Assembly (NCBI GenBank): GCA_963820545.1
Contig: CAWGAJ010000002.1
Coordinates: 682,001 to 746,000 of the forward strand
Origin: CAWGAJ01 sp963820545
GTDB lineage: Bacteria > Planctomycetota > Planctomycetia > Pirellulales > Thermoguttaceae
Direction: 5' to 3'
Length of the DNA: 64,000 nt
Positions 53,809 to 62,704 of this stretch are shown piece after piece; the stretch's first letter is position 1, and each line of letters begins with the position of its first letter. The notes beneath the pieces are model-generated. The model saw only the letters and a program-made list of their open reading frames with translations. It had not been told where the DNA came from and did not search any database. The translations under genes and the position numbers were made by a program.

Positions 53809-55777
53809 ATGTCATCTCCGCGGGTGATGATCGTCGGCGGTGGATTGGCCGGACTGGCGGCCGCGATGAAATTGGCCGAACTGGATTGCAGCGTCAGCCT
53901 GATGAGCCTGTTGCCGGTCAAGCGTTCCCACAGCGCCTGCGCCAGGGCGGTATTAACAGTGTCAACAATCTTACCCGCCAACTGGGCGATAACGAGGGGA
54001 AACATTTCGACGACACCATCTACGGCGGCGATTTCCTGCAACACCAGCCGCCGGTCAAGGAACTGGCCAATTGGGCGCCGCGGATCATCGATCTGATGGA
54101 CCGGCTGGGCGTGACCTTCAACCGCACGCCCGAGGGTTTTCGCGATCAGCGACGTTTCGGCGGTACGCTTTATCGGCGCACGGCCTTTGCCGGCGCCACC
54201 ACCGGCCAGCAATTGCTTTACGCCCTGGACGAGCAAGTGCGTCGCTGGGAGGTCGCCGGCAAGGTGACCAAGTTCGAATTCTGGGATTTCTTGGGCCCGG
54301 TGATCGACGACCAAAACCGTTGCCGCGGCTGCGTGGCCCAGGACCTTATGAGCATGGAGATCCATGCCTTCCCGGCCGACGCCTTGATCATTGCCAGTGG
54401 CGGCTGTGGACTGATTTTCGGCCGCTCGACCAATTCCCAGGCCTGCAACGGCAGCGCCGTAAGCCGGGTGTTTCAGGCCGGAGGCATTTACGCCAATGGC
54501 GAGTTTGTACAAGTGCATCCCACGGCCATTCCCGGGGCCGACAAGCTCCGCCTGATAAGCGAAAGCACCGGGGCGAAGGTGGACGGATTTGGGTGCCGCG
54601 CAAACCGCAAGATCCTCGCCCTGCGCACGAAATTCCCGAAAACCAGCGCTATTACTTCCTGGAAGAACGCTATCCGCAATACGGCAACTTGCTGCCGCGC
54701 GACATCGCCACCCGGGAAATTTTCAAGGTATGCGTGCAAGAAGACTTAAGCGTGCAGCCGGATCGCATGTGCGTCTACCTCGATGTTTCGCACCTGCCAC
54801 GCGATCTCTTGGACCGCAAATTGGCCGGAGTACTGGATATTTATCAAAAATTCCAGGGTGTTGATCCGCGCGTGACAGCCATGAAAATCTTTCCCGCCGT
54901 GCATTACACCATGGGCGGCCTGTGGTGCGATTACCAGCGCAATCAGGAGGGCGGCTTAGTGATCGGTTCGCCCCGGAATCAGCAGACCAACATCCCGGGA
55001 ATTTTCGCCATCGGCGAATGCGATTACCAATTCCACGGGGCCAACCGATTGGGCGCCAATTCGCTGGTGGCCTGCATTTTCAGCGGCCTGACCGTTGCCC
55101 TGGGCGTAATCGCCTATATCGATAATCTGCCGGGTGCAAAGGCCGCGGATCAGCCTTCTTCGTTGTTCGATCGCGCAACATACAAGCATCTGGCCGAGTA
55201 CAAGGCCCTGTTGGCCCGGCCCGACAACGGACCGAATCCCTATACGCTGCATCTAAAGCTCGGCCAACTAATGACTAAAAGCGCCACGGTGGTCCGCCAT
55301 AATCCTGATCTGCAATCCGCATATAGCGCGCTTTGCGAGATGGAAGAGCAGGTCCGGCATTGTTCCTTGGCGGATCGGGGCAATTGGGCGAACCAGAATG
55401 TGGTCTTTGCCCGGGCGTTGCAAGATATGTTTCCCCTGGCCAAAACCATTGTCAAAGGGGCGCTCATGCGCGACGAATGCCGGGGGGCACATTATAAGCC
55501 CGAGTTCGCCATGCCGAATATTAACGCGACTGATCCAGGCACAAGGCGGCGTCAGGCCGAGGCATGGTGCGATCGGTTCGAGGAAAACAACCGCAAATGG
55601 TTAAAAACCACCATCGCCACGCTCTCTCCGGATGGTCAGCCGCAGATCACCTACGAGGACGTGGATACCTCGATCATTCCTCCGCGCCCGCGCTTGTATG
55701 GCGTTGTCGGCGGGCAGATGATCGAAGAAGTCTGGAAAGAAAGAGGTCAGGGGTCAGAAGTCAGAGGTCAGGGATAG
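53809..55777 (+). CDS. sdhA: Succinate dehydrogenase/fumarate reductase flavoprotein, two frameshifts
   Basis: FAD-binding catalytic subunit of respiratory complex II. Segments in three frames: FAD motif MIVGGGLAGLAAAMKLAEL, then QGGINSVNNLTRQLGDNE (His-flavin region lies just before in SHSACAQGG), DQRRFGGTLYRRTAFAGATT, then after the second switch EGGRIWVPRKPQDPRP, LEERYPQYGNLLPRDIATRE and FHGANRLGANSLVACIFSGL. Breaks lie near 53943 and 54569; adding one C to a CC or CCC run restores each. Joined length about 655 residues, similar to Bacillus-type SdhA. The C-terminus ends in a short run of GTCAG tandem repeats. sdhB follows by 6 bp. Confidence 0.92.
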
Positions 55778-55783
55778 GGGATT

Positions 55784-56638
55784 ATGGATAATAAAGCCAA
55801 GATGAAAATGCCGGCTGAAAAATCGTTTCTCGTTCGCGTGTTACGGCAGAATGGGCCCGGACAACATAGCTATTGGGAACGGCATCGGGTGGCCTATGAG
55901 CCCGATATGAACTGCATCAGCGTGTTGCAGAAAATCGCCGAAGCAGCCACGACCGTCGAGGGCAAGCGCGTAGCGCCGGTCGTCTGGGAGTGCAACTGCC
56001 TGGAAGAGGTATGCGGCGCCTGTACGATGGTCATCAACGGCCGGGTGCGTCAGGCCTGCACCGCGCTGGTGGATCATCTCTTGGCCGATTGTCCCGGCGA
56101 AATCGAACTGCGTCCCATGACCAAGTTCCCCGTGATCCGCGACCTGCTGGTCGATCGTTCGCGCATGTTCGCCTGCCTGGAGAAAATCCAGGCCTGGCTG
56201 CCGGTGGATAGTTATCTGGACATGGGCCCCGGCCCGCGCCAGTCGCAGGAAATCCAGCAAATGGCCTATCTCTACAGCAAGTGCATGACGTGCGGCTGTT
56301 GTCTGGAGGCCTGCCCGCAGTTTTTGAAAATCGAACTGAAACGCAAGCCGGGCGAGAGCGAAGAACAATACCACGCCCGACTGCGCGTGGCAAACATGCG
56401 GTCGTTCATCGGCGCGCACGCCATCGCGCAGGTAGAACTTTTCAATAGCAATCCCATCGGCGCAATGACTTCTTACGAGCGATTGGAGGCTTTGGTGGCG
56501 GAAGGCGGCATTCAAACCTGCGGCAATGCGCAGAACTGCGTGAAAGTATGTCCCAAGGACATCCCGCTTACCACGGCCATTGGCCGGGCCGGTCGTGCCG
56601 CCACCTTGCACACCATACGCAAGTGGTTTGATCAATAA
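55784..56638 (+). CDS. sdhB: Succinate dehydrogenase iron-sulfur subunit
   Basis: 284 residues. [2Fe-2S] Cys: ECNCLEEVCGACTM and, later, RVRQAC. [4Fe-4S] and [3Fe-4S] ligands: KCMTCGCCLEACPQ and CGNAQNCVKVCPKDIP. The N-terminus is extended (about 12 residues before SFLVRVLRQNGP); a Met at residue 7 or 9 may be the true start. It passes electrons from the flavin to the membrane anchor. No sdhC or sdhD is adjacent; gltA converges next door. Confidence 0.95.
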   Translation: MDNKAKMKMPAEKSFLVRVLRQNGPGQHSYWERHRVAYEPDMNCISVLQKIAEAATTVEGKRVAPVVWECNCLEEVCGACTMVINGRVRQACTALVDHLLADCPGEIELRPMTKFPVIRDLLVDRSRMFACLEKIQAWLPVDSYLDMGPGPRQSQEIQQMAYLYSKCMTCGCCLEACPQFLKIELKRKPGESEEQYHARLRVANMRSFIGAHAIAQVELFNSNPIGAMTSYERLEALVAEGGIQTCGNAQNCVKVCPKDIPLTTAIGRAGRAATLHTIRKWFDQ

Positions 56639-56718
56639 TCACTTTCGTTTAGCCGCTGCACTCGTACCGCGCGTACCTTGTAGAAGAATCCAGCACAATT
56701 GCCGGAACTAAACAATTG

Positions 56719-58026
56719 TTACGGCGTTTTTGGGACCGTATGGGCGCGCTGGATCAACGGCACGAATTCGCGGAGTTTGTGCCCGACGTACAGATCCATG
56801 GGCCGATGGATCGACTTGTTGGGCAAATGATGCATTTCGCGCCAATGCGCGATCCAGCCGGGCAAGCGCCCCAAGGCAAACAGCACGGTGAACATATTGT
56901 TGGGGATTTTCATGATCCGATAGATGATCCCCGAATAGAAATCCACGTTGGGATAGAGTTGGCGTTCGATGAAGTAGGGGTCGGTCAGGGCCACCTCTTC
57001 CAATTCCTGGGCAAGGTCGAAAAGTGGATCGGTCTGGCCGTGTTTATCTAACAGGCGGTGGCACACTTCCTTGATGATTTTAGCGCGGGGATCGTAGTTT
57101 TTATAGACTCGATGCCCGAAACCCATGAGCCGAAACTCAGTCTTTTTGTCCTTGGCCATGTCGACGTACTTGCGCAAGTTGCGGTTGTCGGCCATGATCA
57201 TTTCCAGCATGTTGAGACAGGCCTCGTTGGCCCCGCCGTGCCATTCGCCCCACAGCGCACAGATGCCCGAAGCGATGGCCGAAAACAGATTGACGTTGCT
57301 GGAGCCCACCATGCGCACCGCCGAAGTGCTGCAATTCTGGCTGTGATCGGCATGGAGGATCAACAGCAGGTTCAGCGCGTCGACGAAGTCGGGATCCATC
57401 TGATATCGCTCGCTGGGCACGGCAAACATCATGTGCAGAAAGTTCTGGCAATATGTAAGATGGTTTTCCGGATAGATGAACGGCTGGCCGTTGGATTGCT
57501 TATAGCCGAACGCGGCAATGGTGGGCATCTTGGCCAGCATTCGATAGATGGCCAAGTCGCGCTGCTCCAGGTTGCGCGGATCGAGCGAATCCTTGCAATA
57601 AATCGCCAGCGCGCTTACGACCGAACTGAGAATGGCCATGGGTTGGGCGTCGGGAGGAAAACCGGCGATAATCTGCTTCAGCCCCTCGTGCAACAGCGTG
57701 TGCAGGCGGATGTTCTTGCGAAACCCTTCGAGCTGCTCCGGGGTGGGCAGTTCGCCGTAAATCAACAGGTAAGCCGTCTCGGTGAAGTCGCACCGCTCAG
57801 CAATCACCTCCACGGGATAACCGCGATAGCGGAGAATGCCGTTCTCGCCGTCCACATGAGTAATAGCGCTCCGCGTGGATCCGGTATTGGCATAGCCTTC
57901 GTCCAGCGTGACGCACCCCGTGGTGCGAAGCAACTTGCTGATATCCAGGGCCCGATTGCCCTCAGTGCCCTCCACAAGGGGCAGTTCGTATTCCTTGTCG
58001 TCAATGGTAAGTTTTGCGGTGCTCAT
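56719..58026 (-). CDS. gltA: Citrate synthase
   Basis: 435 residues, long (hexameric, type II) form. Catalytic residues: His in LILHADHSQNCSTSAVRM, His in RLMGFGHRVYKNYDPRAK, Asp in YPNVDFYSGIIYR. NADH-sensitive form features the N-terminal extension (AKLTIDDKEYELPLVEGTEG). Condenses oxaloacetate and acetyl-CoA. It is convergent with sdhB, making a small TCA cluster of unlike genes. Confidence 0.96.
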   Translation of the reverse strand: MSTAKLTIDDKEYELPLVEGTEGNRALDISKLLRTTGCVTLDEGYANTGSTRSAITHVDGENGILRYRGYPVEVIAERCDFTETAYLLIYGELPTPEQLEGFRKNIRLHTLLHEGLKQIIAGFPPDAQPMAILSSVVSALAIYCKDSLDPRNLEQRDLAIYRMLAKMPTIAAFGYKQSNGQPFIYPENHLTYCQNFLHMMFAVPSERYQMDPDFVDALNLLLILHADHSQNCSTSAVRMVGSSNVNLFSAIASGICALWGEWHGGANEACLNMLEMIMADNRNLRKYVDMAKDKKTEFRLMGFGHRVYKNYDPRAKIIKEVCHRLLDKHGQTDPLFDLAQELEEVALTDPYFIERQLYPNVDFYSGIIYRIMKIPNNMFTVLFALGRLPGWIAHWREMHHLPNKSIHRPMDLYVGHKLREFVPLIQRAHTVPKTP

Positions 58027-58137
58027 TTTTTATACGCCCAACAAAAATTGTTTATCTGTTGTATGGAGTAATTTTATCGAATATTGGTTCACCATTCCAG
58101 GACCCCTTAAATGAATAATAATCAGTTGGCGCGATAG

Positions 58138-58266
58138 TCATCCTGAGCGCAGCGAAGGATCTCATCAATATAGGCTATAGGATGGAGGTTTCCTTGTACC
58201 CACGCCGGAGCATGGGAACAGGACCTTCTTCGTCTCGCAGATCCTTCGCTAATGCTCAGGATGACA
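58138..58266. repeat. Dispersed repeat F, copy 3
   Basis: Arms TCATCCTGAGCGCAGCGAAG and GATCCTTCGCTAATGCTCAG enclose about 75 bp including a palindrome G-like half. It ends six bases before the U32 gene. Confidence 0.75.
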
Positions 58267-58271
58267 GGGGG

Positions 58272-60412
58272 TCAGGCCAGCGTACGATTGTAGTTGAATT
58301 GAAACGTTTTTTCCCCCTTAAGCGGAACGTTTTGCCAATCACCCAGCGGATCGTCGGAACCCACCAGATCGACCACAAGATGCTTGACGCGCACTTGCTG
58401 GTTGGTACAACCGCGCAGATCGAACGACTCAACGGGCCGGAACACATACAGACCATGTTCCCGGCGGGGGATGATTTGCACTCCCCGTCGATCGGTTAAT
58501 ACCTGGCCGAGGAAACCCTCGGAAATCTGCACCCGGGTGGTCAAAAGCGGCGGACGCCCAAAAATCACCAGCGAGCAAGGCACGGCACAATGAGCACTAA
58601 GTTCTTCCAGTTGTCTGCGCTCGGCTTCCAGCGAAAGCGTGACGCACTTCATCCCTTTTTCAGCGAGCAGTTGGGCAGCCATCGCATTTAGGACCGCCAA
58701 GCCCGGCCCGGCTTCCATTTTCACACCCGCCGCCTTGGCCAAGCGCCAGCCGCCCCAACTATTTACTTCCACTGTTATGCCTTTGTCGGCACATTGGCGC
58801 AGCAACTTTTCTATTGCGGGAATCTCATCCTCGAAAAACACCCCCGGCAATGCCGCGATCAAAGAGACATGCTCACAAATAGAAATAAATCGTCCCAGGT
58901 TGTTATGTGCAAGCCCCTCGACAATCACGCCGCTAGGCCGGACACGCTGCAGAAATCCCGCTGCCGACTTGGCGTCCAGACGAACTCGGTCGGGCTTTTT
59001 TCCCAGACAAAGACGGTTTTCCCGGCTCGCTTCGCCGGGAATTAACAGTTCGCGAACCGCCGGCGGCAAGCCAATGCGCACCATTTCGTCGGGCAACTTT
59101 TTCGCCAAGCAAATCACTCCGGCAATGCGATCCTTGAGCGCGTTGACCGCCCGCGGCGTGAGTAAAAAATCAGCGTCATTGGTCTCCCCGCGCCGAGTCG
59201 AAATCCTTGCAACATGCCCTCGGCCAGTTGAGCGAAAAGCTTGCCGATGGCTATTGCCTTATGCGCGCGGCGGATAATGGTTTTGGGAATAGACCATTGC
59301 TCTGTGCGAGGGCCGCAAACACACGAGCAGGCAATGCCCTTATGCTCGATCATCAGACGCAGATCATAAGTCGGCTCTTCCGGCAACGATTCGTCGATGT
59401 CCATTTCCGAATCGGTTGAAGGCGCGGAGTCCGGTTCATTAGGGGTATTATCCGGCGGCTGGCGTCCGGCCAGTCCGGTCAAGTCGTCTCGCCGGCCATC
59501 CAGATAGTCGCTAGTCATCGTGCGACCGGTGTAGGTTCCCAACTGTTGGGCTTCTTCGAGAAGTGCATCTCCCTGTTCGCCGGCCAAGGCCCGCTTGTAA
59601 AGACTTACTGCCCGGCGGACCCAGGCGGCATTTTTCAGCCGGCCTTCAATTTTTATCGCCGTAACGCCGGCCTGGCGAAGTTCCGGTAAACGATCGATCA
59701 GCGAAAGATCCTTCATCGAACAAGGAAAAGAACAAGGAAAAGGGGACGGAGCTAATTTATGCGAAGCACCCTCCGGGCCGTTCCGGTGAATTAGCTCCGT
59801 CCCCTTTTCCACCCACGGCACCCGGCAGGGGCTGGTGCAAGTGCCGCGGTTTCCGCTTCGCCCGCCGACCCAACTCGACAGCAAGCATCGACCCGAGACC
59901 GAAAAACACAATGCTCCCTGCACAAAGACCTCGGTTTGCACGCCGGGCACTGCCGCTGCGGCGGCGATTTCGGCCAGAGTTAATTCGCGCGCCAAGACCA
60001 CGCGATTGGCCCCCAACTCGCCGGCCGCGGCCACCTCTGCGCTGTTGGTCATGCAGGTCTGCGTGCTAAAGTGAAATTCCAGGGTGGAAAAGTTTCCACC
60101 TAATGCCAGTAAGGCCGGATCGCGCACCAACACGGCATCAACGCGGCACTGCCGGGCGAGTTCCAGTATCCTGGCCGCCTGACCAAGCTCGCGCTGGGCC
60201 AGATCGATATTTAACGTCAGATAAGCCTTAGCCCCTCGGGCGTGAATTGCCTCGACTGCCTTGACGAATTCGTCTGGCGAGAAATTTTTCGCCCGGCGCC
60301 GGGCGTTAAGGTTTCGTAGTCCGAAATACACCGCGTTGGCCCCGGCTTCTAAGGCCGCCTCCATTGCCTCCCAGTCGCCCGCCGGTGCGAGAAGTTCCAA
60401 ATCTTGTGGCAT
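58272..60412 (-). CDS. U32 peptidase / RlhA-like protein with an in-frame palindromic insert, one frameshift
   Basis: Reading from 60412: N-terminal U32 domain (LELLAPAGDWEAMEAALEAG, YFGLRNLNARRRAKNFSPDE), the family signature GALCFSVSGRCLLSSWVGGR and SGNRGTCTSPCRVPW, then a family A insert (59736-59810), then the rest of the U32 part. The frame breaks near 59190 and continues as TPRAVNALKDRIAGVICLAK, through a second TIM-barrel-like half (VEVNSWGGWRLAKAAGVKME) to 58272. One added G in GGGG restores it. Joined length about 713 residues, like RlhA/YdcP (23S rRNA hydroxylation), so that function is likelier than proteolysis. Confidence 0.85.
59736..59810. repeat. Palindromic element A3, in frame within the U32 gene
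   Basis: 22-bp perfect arms (GGAAAAGGGGACGGAGCTAA plus TT, and complement ending 59810). The core orientation is opposite to A1, yet the arms still encode KGTELI and KLAPSPF in the gene's frame. Confidence 0.9.
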
Positions 60413-60664
60413 TTATTTTTTTAAGTGTGAGTTGGATTGTGTAAAAGTCTCGGTGTTTTGTTATAAGAGGTTTATAAATACCCGTTACCCCCCTAAAAAA
60501 CGGCTATTTTGGCCAGCCTGATTATTTACATCGGCGGTATTTCCAGTATATTAGGTTTTGTAACTCCGTATAGCGGTTGGCGCTAATGGATGTTTATGAG
60601 TGTAACAGCAACAGTGAGAAGGTAAACCAATGATTACGGCGGCCCCATGAGAGCCGCCAAAGAC

Positions 60665-60842
60665 AAATAAAAGACGCGCGAGCGTCAAGTCTCTGCTTCC
60701 TGAGAAACTGCGAACCTGAGCCGCAAGGCTCTTGAACACATGAAAACAGTGCTTGGACCGCGCTCCCGAATGGGAGTGTCGGCCAGGTGCTGTTTCATGT
60801 GCCCTTTCGCAGGGGTCTCGGGAGCGGCCTTGGTTCGGCGCT
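60665..60842 (-). ncRNA. ssrS: 6S RNA candidate
   Basis: The minus strand of about 170 nt folds as one long irregular hairpin. Closing stem GCTTCCTGAGAAACTGCG pairs with CGCAGGGGTCTCGGGAGC over most positions. An upper arm CACATGAAAACAG pairs with CTGTTTCATGTG, topped by GCTCCC/GGGAGT. The large internal bubble carries a small GAGCC-TTGC-GGCTC hairpin on its 3' side, as in 6S RNA. It ends at GACGC-TCGC-GCGTC followed by TTTTATTT, a good terminator. No ORF occupies it. It is upstream of the U32 gene in 60413-61068, which has no other gene. Plus-strand transcription would lack the terminator. Confidence 0.6.
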
Positions 60843-61068
60843 CCTTTTTTTGTTGAATTCATACAACGATATTCTCGACTTCGATACTTGAGGCAGCGTA
60901 GCACACGGACACCTGAATTCTGATCGTATCAGAATCAGCCCGGCGTGCATTCTTGAGTTGACACACTCTCGGTGGGCATTGTTCCATTGTTTTCGGTGGC
61001 AGGAATTCCCTGCCGTGTTTTTTTCATTCCAGGGTGAAAATCACCCGTAACTTAATTGGAGGTGTGTG

Positions 61069-61873
61069 ATGAGAGGGTTGACTATGGGTGTGGTGGGATT
61101 AGTCTTGATGTCGTTGTTGCCATGCCAGACCTCGGCCGATAGTTTGTCTGACCACTTCAACGACGGGATCATTGAGTCAAACATGTGGGCGACGCATGGC
61201 TACAAAGCCGGATATAATGGGGTTGGGGCTGGGAGTTGGGAGTACTCCATCACGGAAGGAGGCACCTCCCAACCTGGTTTGCAGGCGAGGGTATGGGGAC
61301 CAACTTCTGCAGACACTTATGGTGCAGAGGCATGGGTTATCTCAAAGAAGAATTTTAACGATGGGCAAACTTGGTTAATCAATTTCACGTGGGATACCAC
61401 AGTCGGGTACACGCCTCACGGTGATGGTTTCTCCACGTCAATCGTCACGACAGCCAATCCTCCCGACATCCAAGACATGTGTGGCTGGATTGCTAATGAT
61501 AGTCGGCCTGATGTTCGGGAATTGTGGCATTACGCCATAGACATGGGCGTACCCTACGATCAGCCAAATCCGCCTTTTTCGGCGCAAACATGGTCGATAA
61601 CGATTGATCCGACGGGGAGTGCTTCTTTGTATCAGAGTCCTGAAGGAGCCGGAACGCCCTTTCGGACTATTGAGATTGATCTATCGAAGCCGTGGTATTA
61701 GGGCGTTTTTCTTGAATGATGCCACAAGCATTGGATATACTGCGGGGGACAACACCTTCACACTTTATGACTTCTCGGCGACTGTCCCTGAACCGTCCAC
61801 CCCGGTTTTCCTCGCCATCGGCGCGATCAGCATGTCGGCCTACGCATGGCGGCGGCGAAGGCATACGGCGTAG
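61069..61873 (+). CDS. PEP-CTERM surface protein, frameshift before the C-terminus
   Basis: Start ATG 61069 with GGAGG six bases upstream. Signal peptide (MRGLTMGVVGLVLMSLLPCQ, cleaved near TSA). The body, about 175 residues, is a beta-sandwich-like domain rich in Trp, Thr and Gly (SDHFNDGIIESNMWATHGYK, SWEYSITEGG), resembling carbohydrate-binding folds. The frame breaks near 61690 and the other frame gives GIRAFFLNDATSIGYTAGDN, then the sorting signal VPEPSTPVFLAIGAISMSAY and the basic tail WRRRRHTA. One indel joins them (about 268 residues). Confidence 0.85.
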
Positions 61874-61908
61874 GGCGTCGAAGCAGCCGATCGAACAGTT
61901 ATACAAAC

Positions 61909-61930
61909 GGGCCATCCATACGGATGGCCC
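61909..61930 (+). terminator. Hairpin terminator of the PEP-CTERM gene
   Basis: GGGCCATCC/GGATGGCCC, 9-bp perfect stem, 4-base loop, then AGTCTGCTTT. Confidence 0.5.
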
Positions 61931-61947
61931 AGTCTGCTTTATCTAAC

Positions 61948-62017
61948 AAAAGGGGGCAGGTTTAGTTTGTGCGAAGCACCCTTTGGGCCGTTCCGGTAAA
62001 CCGAACTTGTCTCCTTT
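61948..62017 (+). repeat. Palindromic element A4 (intergenic)
   Basis: Core TGCGAAGCACCCTTTGGGCC and arms AAAGGGGGCAGGTTTAGTTT / AAACCGAACTTGTCTCCTTT, with several mismatches. Between the PEP-CTERM and YgiT-like genes. Confidence 0.8.
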
Positions 62018-62048
62018 ATGGTTCCAAATGGTTTGAGTTTGATTTGTT

Positions 62049-62267
62049 TTATTCAGCCGAAGTGGTTGATTTGGCAAAGGCGGGTGATTGGGATTCAATG
62101 GCTTGCATGGCTTCGCGGTCATATACTTTTTCGCCGCAATCCGGACATTCGTGGTATTCCAAGTTCTTTACGATGTATTTTTGTCCCTGGTATTCTCCAT
62201 GCAAATTGCGTCGCACTTTCTTAATGTGTTTGCTACCACAGGATGGACAACCGAGTATTGGTTTCAT
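62049..62267 (-). CDS. YgiT-type zinc-finger protein (antitoxin-like)
   Basis: 72 residues with two CxxC pairs: ILGCPSCGSKHIKKVR and YHECPDCGEKVYDREAMQAI. This is the N-terminal zinc-binding domain of YgiT/MqsA; the DNA-binding XRE half of full MqsA is absent. It starts 14 bp after the DUF4258-like gene, the toxin-first order of mqsRA-like pairs. Such short zinc-ribbon partners often accompany DUF4258 proteins. Antitoxin role inferred. Confidence 0.75.
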   Translation of the reverse strand: MKPILGCPSCGSKHIKKVRRNLHGEYQGQKYIVKNLEYHECPDCGEKVYDREAMQAIESQSPAFAKSTTSAE

Positions 62268-62280
62268 GTTTTTTACCTGT

Positions 62281-62592
62281 TTAAAGGGCCTTTTTAGAAG
62301 AGATCATGAAGTAATATGTATCCTGACCGGCGTGAGAAACAATTTTTCCTTTGGAATAAATAGCCAAGCCATTCAAGTTAGTGCTTTGGATGATATATAA
62401 ATATTCACGTGCATGTGGTGGTCGAGGATTGGTGGAACGAATGGTTTTATAAATGGCCACGGCATTTAAAATTGATTCCACAACATCCATTTCGGTTATT
62501 TGATCGGCCTCCATTTCGATGCGGGCTTTTTCACTAAAGGCATAATTCCCAGACAAGATCACCCTTTTTATCCGTTTCAAAACATCAACCAT
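62281..62592 (-). CDS. DUF4258-like protein (toxin-like)
   Basis: 104 residues from ATG 62592, with GGAGG eight bases upstream. The central pattern NYAFSEKARIEMEADQITEM and AREYLYIIQSTNLNGLAIYS resembles DUF4258, related to MqsR/RelE-like folds. The following gene is its zinc-ribbon partner. Catalytic residues cannot be assigned by eye. Confidence 0.7.
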   Translation of the reverse strand: MVDVLKRIKRVILSGNYAFSEKARIEMEADQITEMDVVESILNAVAIYKTIRSTNPRPPHAREYLYIIQSTNLNGLAIYSKGKIVSHAGQDTYYFMISSKKAL

Positions 62593-62704
62593 TCGCACTT
62601 CCTCCTTGCCATTATATTTTACATTACTTAAGACACCCAGGGCAAGGCATACTTATTCAAACACTGATGCCTGGTGTTGTGCTTTGATCATATATTTGGC
62701 GGCA

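Noticed and set aside
55735..55775. GTCAG tandem run at the end of sdhA considered as a mobile repeat
   Set aside because: A short, simple-sequence expansion without flanking repeats; it only alters the last residues.
60695..60840. SRP RNA or RNase P for the structured region
   Set aside because: The typical conserved cores of those RNAs (SRP Alu/GGAA loop, RNase P GAGGAAAGTCC) are absent; the hairpin-bubble-hairpin shape fits 6S better.
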